From DAIRDK01 sp035403225 (GTDB taxonomy: Bacteria; Bacteroidota; Bacteroidia; Bacteroidales; FEN-979), in contig DAONET010000013.1 of the NCBI GenBank assembly GCA_035403225.1, forward strand, positions 1-63,819: a stretch of 63,819 nt of DNA, read 5' to 3'. Below the pieces are notes generated by a model. It was not told where the DNA came from. It saw nothing but the letters and a program-made list of their open reading frames with translations, and searched no databases. Made by a program: the position numbers and the translations under genes. Numbering within the stretch: the first letter of the stretch is position 1; every line of letters begins with the position of its first letter. This document shows positions 14,996-23,750 of this stretch, one piece after another.

Positions 14996-17737
14996 ATGAT
15001 CAACCGTAAAGCCTTTATTTCTTTCGTTTTCGCCTTTGTTATCGTTTCTCCTGTGTTTTCTCAAAAGCAGGAAGATGTGAACAAGATGTTAACCGAGACG
15101 AATGTCTCCAATCTTCGTCAGCTTTCCATCGATTTCGGTAACCGGTTTTCCATCAACCATGCATTAGCCTTACGGCTGGCCGGTGAAAAGGGCTGGGTGA
15201 TCCGGCAGGAAACACCGGAGGGGAAGATCATGGAACTGATGGGGGTTGATGAGCACGGGAACCCGCGATATTACGCAACCACGAACCTGGTGGCTGCCCA
15301 AACCATTTCGACCAGCAAAGTATGGAGTGGCGGCGTTCTGGGGTTAAGCTTGTCCGGTACCGGCCTCACGTTACGTGAGTGGGATGGCGGGAAAGTCAGG
15401 ACCACGCATCAGGAGTTTAACGGAAGGGTCACTGCGGGCGATGGTGCATCTTCGTTCAGTTCCCATTCGACCCATGTGGCCGGGACGATGATTGCTGCGG
15501 GGGTGACCGCAGCTGCCAAAGGGATGTCGTACGAGGCTTCGTTGCGCGCCTTCGAATGGACAGACGATTTCTCGGAGATGACGACAGAAGCGGCAGCCGG
15601 AGCATTGCTCTCCAACCACTCGTACGGGTATATCTCCGGGTGGTACACCAGCGATGGAACTACCTGGACGTGGTACGGTGATCCGGCCATCAGTAACGTC
15701 GAAGATTACACCTTTGGTTTTTACAGCGCGGAATGTAATGAAGTGGATGACATGGCCTGTCAGGCGCCCTACTACCTGATTTGCAAGTCAGCCGGGAATG
15801 ACCGGGGCGACTATAACGGGTCTGGGCCTCAGGAGCCGGATGGCGGCGCCGATGGTTTCGATTGCATCACCGACTGGGGAAATGCCAAGAATGTGATGAC
15901 CGTCGGAGCCGTTTATGACATCCCCGGAGGATATAGCAGTCCTTCCGACGTGGTGATGGCCTCTTTCTCCAACTGGGGCCCCACCGACGACGGACGTATC
16001 AAACCGGATATCTGTGCCAACGGTATCGGTTTGTATTCATGCAACAGCACCAATAACACGGCTTATACCACCATGAGCGGCACTTCCATGTCGTCACCCA
16101 GCGCCTGCGGCTCGATGATGCTCCTGCAGCAACACTATCACAACATCAACAGCGCCTATATGAAGGCGGCCACGCTGAAAGGGCTGGTGATCCATACGGC
16201 TGATGAGGCAGGTTCCAACCCCGGTCCGGATTACAGTTTCGGCTGGGGCCTGATGAACACGGCTACGGCAGCACAGGTCATCTCACAACGGGGAGTTGCC
16301 TCCCAGATCAACGAAGCGACCCTCAGCAATGGCGGCACCTACACCCTCAACGTGAATTCCAATGGTGATCCGCTGAAAGTGACCATCTGCTGGACGGATC
16401 CGAAGGGGACTACGCCAGCTGCCTCCCTCAATCCGACGACCATCATGCTGGTGAACGATCTGGATGTTCGGGTAGATGGGACGTGGCAGCCCTGGGTGCT
16501 TGACCGGGCCAATCCATCGAATGCTGCTACCCGGGGTGACAATATCCGGGATAATGTCGAACAAATTCTGATTCCTTCCCCAACTGCCGGACCACATACC
16601 ATCACCGTGACCCATAAAGGCACTTTATCGGGAGGCTCTCAAAACTTCTCCATCATCGTGACGGGCATTTACGTTGGCATCGCCGACCCGTGTCCCTTTA
16701 CGGCGACAGCAACCAGCGCCAGCCAGATCAACCTCAACTGGACGAAAAACGCCAATAACGACAACGTGATGGTTGCCTGGTCCACGACAGAGGCATTCGG
16801 CACCCCGGTGAATGGTTCCACTTATACCCCAGGCAGCGCCATCAGTGGCGGCGGTACCGTTCTCTACACCGGATCAGCCGCGACTTTCAGTCATACGGGA
16901 TTAACCAGCAATACCACGTACTACTACCGTATTTGGTCGGTAAACGGTTCGAACAATTACTCCTACGGCAAGAGCGCTCATGCGACAACACCGTGTGTGA
17001 TCTACGACTCCTTCCCTATTACGGAGACCTTTACCGGCATCACTTCGCTCCCGGCCTGCTGGTCGCAGGAAGCCACTTCGGGTTCTTCCGACTGGTCCAT
17101 CTCTGCCACCTCACATGCCGGAGGATCTGCCAATGAACTGATAGCCAGTTATTCCGATGCGGCCGCCGGCACTACCAGGTGCAAGACATTCTTTTTTAAC
17201 ACCGTCGGCATTTCTACGCTGACCCTGTCTTTCCAGCATTTCTTCGACGATTATGCTGCCGGTTGTACCGCGAAGATTCAATCCAGCGCCGACGGCGTGA
17301 ACTGGACGGATGAAGCCTGGTCAATCGCTTCGGGCAGCGGTAATATCTCCGGGACGGTATCTACCACCATCACTCATAACCTGAACAGTCCTACCACCAT
17401 GATCGCCTTTGTCATCACGGGCAACCTGTATAACTTCGATTACTGGTATATTGACAATGTGACGATCAAGGCGCCGGGATATTGGGTCGGTGGCACGGCA
17501 GGGAATCTGACAGACTGGAACACCACGACCAACTGGGGCGACGGGGTGGTACCCACTGCATCCACGAATGTGATCATCCCGCCGAGGACCTATCTCCCCA
17601 TCATCACTAACGGTGCAGCCTCGCCGGCGCAGTGCAATAACATGCTGATCATCAACAATTCCACGGTCACTGTTTCACCCGGGAAGAAGCTGGTGGTGAA
17701 CGGGAATGTCACGATGCAACCCGGGACCGGCAAGTAA
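14996..17737 (+). CDS. Secreted subtilisin-like (S8) serine protease with Fn3-like region
   Basis: The 913-residue protein has a signal peptide ending near FSQ (residue 23). The S8 catalytic triad is Asp130 (REWDGG), His157 (SHSTHVAGT) and Ser364 (SGTSMSSP). After a pro-protein-convertase-like beta region come a fibronectin-III-like part (about 565-665) and a jelly-roll-like part (SFQHFFDDY and WYIDNVTI). The end is the start of a repeat-like segment (YWVGGTAGNLTDWNTTTNWG) that breaks off at GTGK. No T9SS C-terminal domain is present, though related large secreted proteases of this phylum usually carry one. A truncated C-terminus is therefore possible. Confidence 0.85.
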   Translation: MINRKAFISFVFAFVIVSPVFSQKQEDVNKMLTETNVSNLRQLSIDFGNRFSINHALALRLAGEKGWVIRQETPEGKIMELMGVDEHGNPRYYATTNLVAAQTISTSKVWSGGVLGLSLSGTGLTLREWDGGKVRTTHQEFNGRVTAGDGASSFSSHSTHVAGTMIAAGVTAAAKGMSYEASLRAFEWTDDFSEMTTEAAAGALLSNHSYGYISGWYTSDGTTWTWYGDPAISNVEDYTFGFYSAECNEVDDMACQAPYYLICKSAGNDRGDYNGSGPQEPDGGADGFDCITDWGNAKNVMTVGAVYDIPGGYSSPSDVVMASFSNWGPTDDGRIKPDICANGIGLYSCNSTNNTAYTTMSGTSMSSPSACGSMMLLQQHYHNINSAYMKAATLKGLVIHTADEAGSNPGPDYSFGWGLMNTATAAQVISQRGVASQINEATLSNGGTYTLNVNSNGDPLKVTICWTDPKGTTPAASLNPTTIMLVNDLDVRVDGTWQPWVLDRANPSNAATRGDNIRDNVEQILIPSPTAGPHTITVTHKGTLSGGSQNFSIIVTGIYVGIADPCPFTATATSASQINLNWTKNANNDNVMVAWSTTEAFGTPVNGSTYTPGSAISGGGTVLYTGSAATFSHTGLTSNTTYYYRIWSVNGSNNYSYGKSAHATTPCVIYDSFPITETFTGITSLPACWSQEATSGSSDWSISATSHAGGSANELIASYSDAAAGTTRCKTFFFNTVGISTLTLSFQHFFDDYAAGCTAKIQSSADGVNWTDEAWSIASGSGNISGTVSTTITHNLNSPTTMIAFVITGNLYNFDYWYIDNVTIKAPGYWVGGTAGNLTDWNTTTNWGDGVVPTASTNVIIPPRTYLPIITNGAASPAQCNNMLIINNSTVTVSPGKKLVVNGNVTMQPGTGK

Positions 17738-17772
17738 GGGACATCTGACAAGCGTCAGGAAGCAGCGTTTTA

Positions 17773-18612
17773 TCAACTGAAGTGATACTTCACCAGTCCT
17801 TCCATGGGTTCCCGGAGGATGGTCCCTACGCGTACGTGGTTTTCGGCAGCGGTCTCCAGGAGAATTTCCCGGTAATAAAAGGCGATGGATCCGATAAAGC
17901 CGGCCGTAGTCTCGCGATAGTTCGCATATTTCTTCACCTGTTCGTCAAAAAATGCCTGCAGTGACGATTTTACCAGCTCCCGGAGGAAGGGATGATCCTG
18001 CCGTGGTGCAATAAATTTACTGAAAGAAGCGAGGAAACGGTTGGGGGAAGGGCGATTGTAGAGTGCGTCGAGGATATCTTCGAGGGTAAAGTGGTACTCT
18101 TCGTCGAAGGCTTTTCTCAACTCCGTCGGCAGTTTCTCTTTCAGGTAACACCCCATGAATCTTTTCCCGATGTTGGAGCCGGCCCCTTCATCTCCGAAGA
18201 GATAGCCGAGGGAAGCAACGCCCATGGTGACGGTGGAGCCATCGTACCAGCATGAATTGCAGCCGGTGCCGAGGATGCAGGCGATGCCTTGTTCTTTCCC
18301 AAACAGCGCGCGGGCGGCGCCCAGGATATCATGATAGATTCGGATATCTGCCTCGCGAAAAAACGATCGCATGGCTTCGGTAAGGAGTCTGTTTTTATTT
18401 TCGGTGGAGCACCCCGCGCCATAGAAATGGATCTCGTGCACTGTTGCCGGCGCCAGTGAGGGACAAAGCTCAGTCTGCAGGATCTTTTCGACTGATTCAC
18501 GGGTATGGAAGTATGGGTTTAATCCGGCGGTGAGGATCGTTTGCCGGATGGTTCCGTTCTCTATCAGCGCCCACGTCGTTTTCGTGGAGCCGCTGTCAGC
18601 TATCAGTTGCAT
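17773..18612 (-). CDS. N-acetylglucosamine kinase-like BadF/BadG ATPase-family kinase
   Basis: The start at 18612 gives MQLIADSGSTKTTWALIENG, the phosphate-binding first strand of the ASKHA fold. Further motifs: GAGCSTENK, ACILGTGCNSCWYDG, and GYLFGDEGAGSNIGKR. This matches the BadF/BadG/BcrA/BcrD and GlcNAc-kinase group. The 279-residue length fits a sugar kinase rather than the larger benzoyl-CoA reductase activators. Cytoplasmic phosphorylation of an amino sugar, perhaps from cell-wall recycling, is inferred. It follows miaA by 26 bases. Confidence 0.8.
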   Translation of the reverse strand: MQLIADSGSTKTTWALIENGTIRQTILTAGLNPYFHTRESVEKILQTELCPSLAPATVHEIHFYGAGCSTENKNRLLTEAMRSFFREADIRIYHDILGAARALFGKEQGIACILGTGCNSCWYDGSTVTMGVASLGYLFGDEGAGSNIGKRFMGCYLKEKLPTELRKAFDEEYHFTLEDILDALYNRPSPNRFLASFSKFIAPRQDHPFLRELVKSSLQAFFDEQVKKYANYRETTAGFIGSIAFYYREILLETAAENHVRVGTILREPMEGLVKYHFS

Positions 18613-18638
18613 GGTGTGAGGATTAAGTTTTTCAAATG

Positions 18639-19553
18639 TCAGTTGATTGTTTGAGCGACCATCGCAGTGACACAATCCGGATCGTCCGGGTTGAGCCATG
18701 TCATGGTTTCGTTGCGTTTAAACCACGTCAGTTGTCTTTTAGCGTATCGCCGGGTGTTTGTCTTTATTCTGATGACGGCCTCGTCCAGGCTGATCTTCCC
18801 GTCGAAATGCTCGAACAGTTCCCGGTAGCCGACGGTCTGAAGGGAATTCAGCTGGCGGTAAGGGTATAACGTACGGGCTTCTTCTTCGAGTCCCGCCTCC
18901 ATCATGAGGTCTACGCGGTGGTTGATGAGCTCGTATAACTTCTCCCGGTCGGTCATCAGTCCGAAGGAGAGCACCCGGAAAGGCCGCTCCCGGCGTTGTT
19001 GCCGGCGTAGTACGGAGAACGGGACTCCCGTAGTCATACATACTTCCAGCGCCCGGATGAGCCGTTGAGGATTACATTTATCCACCTCCATGTAATAATC
19101 AGGATCAAGGTCAAGAAGGCGATTCCGGAGATATTGGATCCCATAATGTTCAAAACCTGCTCTCAGCTCTTTCCGGATAACCGGGTTGGCGTCCGGGAGG
19201 TCATCGATCCCGTTGCATACCGCGTCGATATACATCCCTGATCCGCCGGTCATGATCACCACACCGTACCTGGCGAACAGGTCTTCCAGCCGCGCCAGCG
19301 CCTCTTTTTCAAAACGGGAGATGTTATAATCTTCGTGGATGGAGATATGGCCGATGAAATGATGAGGGACTAAAGCCAATTGCTGAAGCGATGGTTTGGC
19401 AGTGCCGATATTCATTTCCCGGTAAAATTGCCGGGAGTCGGCGGAGAGGATTTCTGTTCCGAGAGCACCTGCGACCGCGACAGAGATATCTGTTTTCCCT
19501 ACAGCCGTAGGGCCGGCGATCACCAGCAGGATTTTATCCGGATCATTGGTCAT
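18639..19553 (-). CDS. miaA: tRNA dimethylallyltransferase MiaA
   Basis: The start at 19553 (MTNDPDKILLVIAGPTAVGKT) places the P-loop GPTAVGKT where it belongs and gives 304 residues, the usual MiaA length. Other family motifs: SADSRQFYREMNIGTAKP, HFIGH, GGSGMYIDA, and NPQRLIRALEV. MiaA adds a dimethylallyl group to N6 of A37 in tRNAs that read UNN codons. It overlaps the upstream gene by 11 bases, implying co-translation. Confidence 0.95.
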   Translation of the reverse strand: MTNDPDKILLVIAGPTAVGKTDISVAVAGALGTEILSADSRQFYREMNIGTAKPSLQQLALVPHHFIGHISIHEDYNISRFEKEALARLEDLFARYGVVIMTGGSGMYIDAVCNGIDDLPDANPVIRKELRAGFEHYGIQYLRNRLLDLDPDYYMEVDKCNPQRLIRALEVCMTTGVPFSVLRRQQRRERPFRVLSFGLMTDREKLYELINHRVDLMMEAGLEEEARTLYPYRQLNSLQTVGYRELFEHFDGKISLDEAVIRIKTNTRRYAKRQLTWFKRNETMTWLNPDDPDCVTAMVAQTIN

Positions 19554-20367
19554 CCGGTTCATTATAGTACCGGGAATATTTCTGGTCGATATTATCCAGA
19601 TCTTCGAAGTCTTCCAGGTGTTCCATCCGGCCTTCTCCGTCAAGGTTATCTTCCTCGTCTTCGTCTCCCTGATCGAAGAGTGAATCGGTGGCTTCGTCGT
19701 TGTCGGCGGTGCGTTTTTCCGGTTTCTCCTCTGTTGACAGTTCAGAGATTTCTTCCTCACTCAGAAACTCTTCGATGTTTTCATCAATCTTCGCGAGTTC
19801 CTCCTCGTCCTCTTCCATCTCATCGAGTTTGGCGATGACATCGAGCGGAGGAAGGTCCAGCTTGGGAGCTGCGGGTTTCGGTTGAGCGGGTTTCGGGGTA
19901 TCGACGATCAGCGGAGGGGTGACCGGCTTGGGCAGTTCTCCTGTTTTCTTCACGCAGAAAGGATACAGGGTCATGCCATCGGACTGCACGATCTTTACCA
20001 GTTCCACATAGAAGGCGTGACTGACCTTGCCGTAATATTCATAGATCAGGCGCTGATGCGGGTCTTCGATGTAGTTTTTTATCCTCAGATCCTTCATCAG
20101 CCTGGGCTTGGAGATCACGGTAACCATTTCATCCAGTTCAGGGTCGTACTTTTTCTCTTCTTTTTTGTACGATTTCAGCGAGATCTCGATACTTTTCCGG
20201 TTCTTTTTATCGGTAGGGAAGAACATAGCTTTCTCAGGAGGCGCCAATTCAGCCGTTTCAATAATACAGTCATGAAAATCAAGAAATGTCTGTCCCGGCT
20301 GGATTTCAATTTCCATCACAAATTCCTCGTGTTCCTGGGAGGTGACCCTGAATCGGTATATCAACAT
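19543..20367 (-). CDS. Plasmid pRiA4b ORF-3-like protein with acidic tail
   Basis: The N-terminal half of this 274-residue protein (LIYRFRVTSQEHEEFVMEIEI, TFLDFHDCI, and later DPHQRLIYEYYG) resembles the pRiA4b ORF-3-like / IS1096 passenger family. The C-terminal 100 residues are Pro/Lys then strongly acidic (DEMEEDEEELAKIDENIEE and similar). The role is unknown. The tail suggests a flexible, perhaps interaction-mediating region. A TATTTTTG box at 20397-20390 is its likely promoter and would also serve miaA. Confidence 0.65.
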   Translation of the reverse strand: MLIYRFRVTSQEHEEFVMEIEIQPGQTFLDFHDCIIETAELAPPEKAMFFPTDKKNRKSIEISLKSYKKEEKKYDPELDEMVTVISKPRLMKDLRIKNYIEDPHQRLIYEYYGKVSHAFYVELVKIVQSDGMTLYPFCVKKTGELPKPVTPPLIVDTPKPAQPKPAAPKLDLPPLDVIAKLDEMEEDEEELAKIDENIEEFLSEEEISELSTEEKPEKRTADNDEATDSLFDQGDEDEEDNLDGEGRMEHLEDFEDLDNIDQKYSRYYNEPDDQ

Positions 20368-20389
20368 AAAGTAAAATTCAATTTCGCTT

Positions 20390-20397
20390 CAAAAATA
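20390..20397 (-). promoter_or_regulatory. Minus-7 box for the ORF3-like/miaA operon
   Basis: TATTTTTG on the minus strand, 22 bases before the start at 20367. Confidence 0.45.
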
Positions 20398-20432
20398 ACA
20401 AAAAAGATGAGTTCAAAAGCAGGATGAGGGCC

Positions 20433-21851
20433 TCAGCGATCTGATTTTTTCAATCCGATCTTTTCTCCTTCTTCCAGCATACGTTGGAAAGCCGCTTCAT
20501 ACTCGTTGGGGATCTCTCCTTCGAGGATGGCTTCCGTGATGGCCTGTTTGATGACACCTACCTCTTTACAGGGAGAGATACCGAATGTCTGCATGATGAT
20601 TTCGCCGCTTACCGGAGGTTGCCAGTTCCTCAGCCGGTCTTTCTCTTCGATTTCCTGAAGCTTTTGCCGGACGATGGCGAAGTTGGCCAGGTATTGTTTC
20701 ACCTTGACCGGGTTCTTGCTGGTGATATCGGCTTCGCAAAGGGTCATGAGCAGGTCGATGTCGTCACCGGCGTCGAAAAGCAGCCGGCGGACGGCCGAGT
20801 CGGTGACGATGTCTTCCGACAGGACGATGGGGCGCAGGTGCAGCTGGACCATTTTCTCCACGAATTTCATCTTCTCATTCATGGGAAGTCTCAGTTTCCG
20901 GAAGATATCCGGTACCATCTTCGCTCCTTTGAAATCGTGGGCATGGAAGGTCCATCCAGTGCCGGGGACATACTTCTTAGCGGCCGGTTTTGCGATGTCA
21001 TGCAGGATAGCTGACCATCGCAGCCACAGGTTATCCGAGACGGCAGCCACGTTATCCAGTACGGCAAGGGTGTGGTAGAAATTATCCTTATGCCCTTTTC
21101 CATCGATGGTCTGTGCTCCTTTCAGTTCAACCATCTCGGGGAAGATGATGGAGAGAATTCCCGATCGTTCAAGCAGGCGGAATCCTTCGGAAGGGCGTTC
21201 ACTCATGATGATCAGGTTCAGTTCATCGGTGATGCGTTCAGCCGAGACGATACGGATTCTTTCGGCGTTGTCGTGGATAGCGTTGAAGCAGGTCTCATCA
21301 ATGAAAAAGTGAAGCTGTGTCGCGAAGCGTATGGCCCGCATCATGCGGAGCGGGTCATCGGAGAAGGTGATGTCGGGGTCGAGGGGAGTGCGGATGATGC
21401 CATCTTCCAAGTCTTGCATCCCGTTAAACGGATCCACGAGTTCACCCCACATCGCCTCGCTGAGGCCGATGGCCATGGCGTTGATGGTGAAATCGCGGCG
21501 GTTCTGGTCGTCTTCCACCGTGCCGTCTTCCACAATCGGCTTGCGGGAATCACGGCGGTACGACTCTTTGCGCGCCCCCACGAACTCGATCTTCCAATCA
21601 TCCAGGTGGATCATGGCTGTACCGAAGTTCCGGAAGTAATTCACCGCCACATGGTCGCCCAGCTTCCGGGCCACCTCGTGAGCAAAATCGATGCCGCTTC
21701 CAAGGACGACAATATCAATATCCTGCGAGTATCTTTTCAGAATCAGATCACGCACAAACCCTCCAATGACAAAGGCCGGGACTTTCATCTCTTCGGATAC
21801 CGCGGCAACGACGCGGAAAACAGGATGCTGCAGATGTTCTTTCAGGTTCAT
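20433..21851 (-). CDS. cca: CCA tRNA nucleotidyltransferase with HD domain
   Basis: The start at 21851 (MNLKEHLQHPVFRVV) is preferred; seven in-frame residues upstream add nothing recognisable. The class II nucleotidyltransferase head has GGFVRD and the metal-binding DIDIVV. These are followed by RRDFTINAMA and the nucleotide-specificity region DPLRMMRAIRFATQ. A C-terminal HD domain is present (HLRW-type, LHDIAKP). The enzyme adds or repairs the 3' CCA end of tRNAs. At 472 residues it is a normal Bacteroidota form. Confidence 0.93.
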   Translation of the reverse strand: MNLKEHLQHPVFRVVAAVSEEMKVPAFVIGGFVRDLILKRYSQDIDIVVLGSGIDFAHEVARKLGDHVAVNYFRNFGTAMIHLDDWKIEFVGARKESYRRDSRKPIVEDGTVEDDQNRRDFTINAMAIGLSEAMWGELVDPFNGMQDLEDGIIRTPLDPDITFSDDPLRMMRAIRFATQLHFFIDETCFNAIHDNAERIRIVSAERITDELNLIIMSERPSEGFRLLERSGILSIIFPEMVELKGAQTIDGKGHKDNFYHTLAVLDNVAAVSDNLWLRWSAILHDIAKPAAKKYVPGTGWTFHAHDFKGAKMVPDIFRKLRLPMNEKMKFVEKMVQLHLRPIVLSEDIVTDSAVRRLLFDAGDDIDLLMTLCEADITSKNPVKVKQYLANFAIVRQKLQEIEEKDRLRNWQPPVSGEIIMQTFGISPCKEVGVIKQAITEAILEGEIPNEYEAAFQRMLEEGEKIGLKKSDR

Positions 21852-21932
21852 TCCGGGCACAAAAATAATCATTCCCCGAAAGCAGACCGAGAAAAATTCT
21901 CATTCCGGTTTTGCTAATCTGACAAGGCATCG

Positions 21933-21940
21933 TATCTTTG
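21933..21940 (+). promoter_or_regulatory. Minus-7 box for the IDH-HD-aconitase operon
   Basis: TATCTTTG matches TAnnTTTG, 37 bases before the ATG at 21978. Confidence 0.5.
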
Positions 21941-21977
21941 AACTTTATTGTAAAACACCAATAAATATTCAATAGAT

Positions 21978-23168
21978 ATGGCAAAAAGAACAATCGTAGC
22001 GATGCCCGGAGACGGCATTGGAAAACTGGTTTTGAAAGAAGCTATCCGTGTGCTGGATGCAGCAGGTTTTGATGCAGAATATGTTCATGGAGATATTGGC
22101 TGGGAATTCTGGTGCAAGGAAGGCAATCCCCTGCCCGACCGCACCATGAGGTTACTGGAACAGCACAAGATCGGTTTATTTGGCGCCATCACTTCCAAGC
22201 CCAAGGATAAGGCCGAAGCGGAACTGGCTCCCGAACTGAAAGGGAAAGGTTATGTTTATTACAGTCCCATCGTCACGATGCGTCAGAAATACGATCTCGA
22301 TATCTGTATCCGTCCCTGCAAGACGTTCCCCGGCAACCCGTTGAATTTCATCCGGCGCGGTCAGGGCGGCGTGGTCGAAGAACCTGTCATCGACACCATG
22401 ATCTTCCGTCAGAATACCGAAGGTCTCTATGGCGGTGTGGAATGGACCAATCCTTCCGATCAGGTCTATGATGCGCTGATGACACATCCCAAGTTCAAAG
22501 CCAACTTCGCCTGGTGTCCCCGTCCCGACCTGGCAGTATCTACCCGTATTTTCACCCGTAAATATACCACCCGCATCGTAAAAGCAGCTTTCGATTATGC
22601 CAAATCGAGAGGGTTCAAATCCATCACGGTATGTGAAAAGCCGAACGTGATCCGCGAGACCTCGGGCATGATGCTGAAGATCGCCCAGGAGATGTCGAAG
22701 AACGAATATCCCGACATTCAGGTCAACAACACCAACATTGATGCCCAGATGATGTGGCTGACCAAGAATCCCGAGATCTACAATGTGATCGTAGCCGGTA
22801 ATATGTTCGGCGACATTGCTTCGGATGCTTTTGCAGGTCTTGTCGGCGGACTTGGTTTCGCCTGCAGCGCCAACATCGGCCCCGAGATCGCCGTTTTCGA
22901 ACCCACACACGGCTCTGCTCCCAAGTATGCCGACTTCAGCCCCTCCATCGTGAACCCCATCGCCATGATCCTTTCCGGATGCATGATGCTCGATCATATT
23001 GGCGAGCATGAGATCTCCGCGAAGATCCACAAGGCTGTTTCGGATGTAGTGGCAGAAGGAAAAGTGAAGACCTACGACATGATGCGGCTCTCCGGCAAGC
23101 CCGATGTATTCAGCAAAGGCGCTGTCAACACCACGGAGATGGCTGACGCGATCATCGCTAAGTTGTAA
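21978..23168 (+). CDS. NAD(P)-dependent isocitrate dehydrogenase (isocitrate/isopropylmalate dehydrogenase family)
   Basis: The 396-residue protein has GDGIGK near the N-terminus, FRQNTEGLYGGVEW (substrate-binding segment), the catalytic-lysine region CEKPNVIRETSGMM, NTNIDAQMMWL, and the nucleotide-binding GDIASDAFAGLVGG and EPTHGSAPKYA. NTEG rather than NTGG favours isocitrate over isopropylmalate. The linked aconitase two genes downstream supports conversion of citrate to 2-oxoglutarate. An isopropylmalate role cannot be excluded from motifs alone. Confidence 0.85.
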   Translation: MAKRTIVAMPGDGIGKLVLKEAIRVLDAAGFDAEYVHGDIGWEFWCKEGNPLPDRTMRLLEQHKIGLFGAITSKPKDKAEAELAPELKGKGYVYYSPIVTMRQKYDLDICIRPCKTFPGNPLNFIRRGQGGVVEEPVIDTMIFRQNTEGLYGGVEWTNPSDQVYDALMTHPKFKANFAWCPRPDLAVSTRIFTRKYTTRIVKAAFDYAKSRGFKSITVCEKPNVIRETSGMMLKIAQEMSKNEYPDIQVNNTNIDAQMMWLTKNPEIYNVIVAGNMFGDIASDAFAGLVGGLGFACSANIGPEIAVFEPTHGSAPKYADFSPSIVNPIAMILSGCMMLDHIGEHEISAKIHKAVSDVVAEGKVKTYDMMRLSGKPDVFSKGAVNTTEMADAIIAKL

Positions 23169-23189
23169 TTCATCACATCGCTTACTGGT

Positions 23190-23738
23190 ATGAAACAGGA
23201 AGTATTGAACCTCTGGCCGGAGCTCATGTGGATCCGCGATGAGGAGTTGCGGGAGAAGACCGCAAAGACATGGGATCTGGCGCTTGAAAAGAGCGTGCTC
23301 ACCGCAGATGATCTGAAGAAGATCCCCTTCACGCTGCTGGCAGGACCCGATCTGAAAGTCTCGTTCATGGCGCACAAACGCTGTGTCGTTCACGTCGCTA
23401 AAGAAGCGGGTGAGAAGATGAATAATTTTTTCGGTGAAGACATGCCGGTGAACATGGATGTACTCATCGCCGGCGCTATCCTCGCCGATGTCGGCAAGCT
23501 GCTGGAATACGAACTGGACAAAGACGGAAGGTCGTTTCAAGGCAAATACGGCAAGTACCTGCGGCATCCCTTCTCCGGGGTGTCGTTGGCCGAAAAGTGC
23601 GGCGTACCGCCGGCTGTCTGTCATATCATCGCCACCCACGCCGGTGAAGGCGACATGGTGAAACGCACGGTGGAAGCCTATATCGTGCATCATGCCGACT
23701 TCATGACCTTTGAACCGTTCCGTGAAAGGTTGAAATAA
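23190..23738 (+). CDS. HD-domain protein with altered HD motif
   Basis: This 182-residue protein lies 21 bases after the dehydrogenase and 12 before the aconitase, clearly in the same operon. It has the helix pattern of HD hydrolases: His62 (AHKRCVVHV), then GAILADVGKLLEY, His126, His145/His150 and VHHAD (His167, His168, Asp170). At the diagnostic HD pair, the sequence is Ala99-Asp100 (ADVGK) instead of HD. One metal ligand is therefore missing, and activity may be altered or lost. A link to aconitase/IDH is suggested only by position. Confidence 0.75.
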   Translation: MKQEVLNLWPELMWIRDEELREKTAKTWDLALEKSVLTADDLKKIPFTLLAGPDLKVSFMAHKRCVVHVAKEAGEKMNNFFGEDMPVNMDVLIAGAILADVGKLLEYELDKDGRSFQGKYGKYLRHPFSGVSLAEKCGVPPAVCHIIATHAGEGDMVKRTVEAYIVHHADFMTFEPFRERLK

Positions 23739-23750
23739 AAAAAACTGATC

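Noticed and set aside
17745..17758. CTGAC/GTCAG hairpin after the subtilisin gene as a terminator
   Set aside because: A five-base stem with no T-run is too weak to call.
19688..20427. Ser-rich and other plus-strand frames opposite the ORF3-like gene
   Set aside because: They mirror the acidic repeats of the real gene on the other strand.
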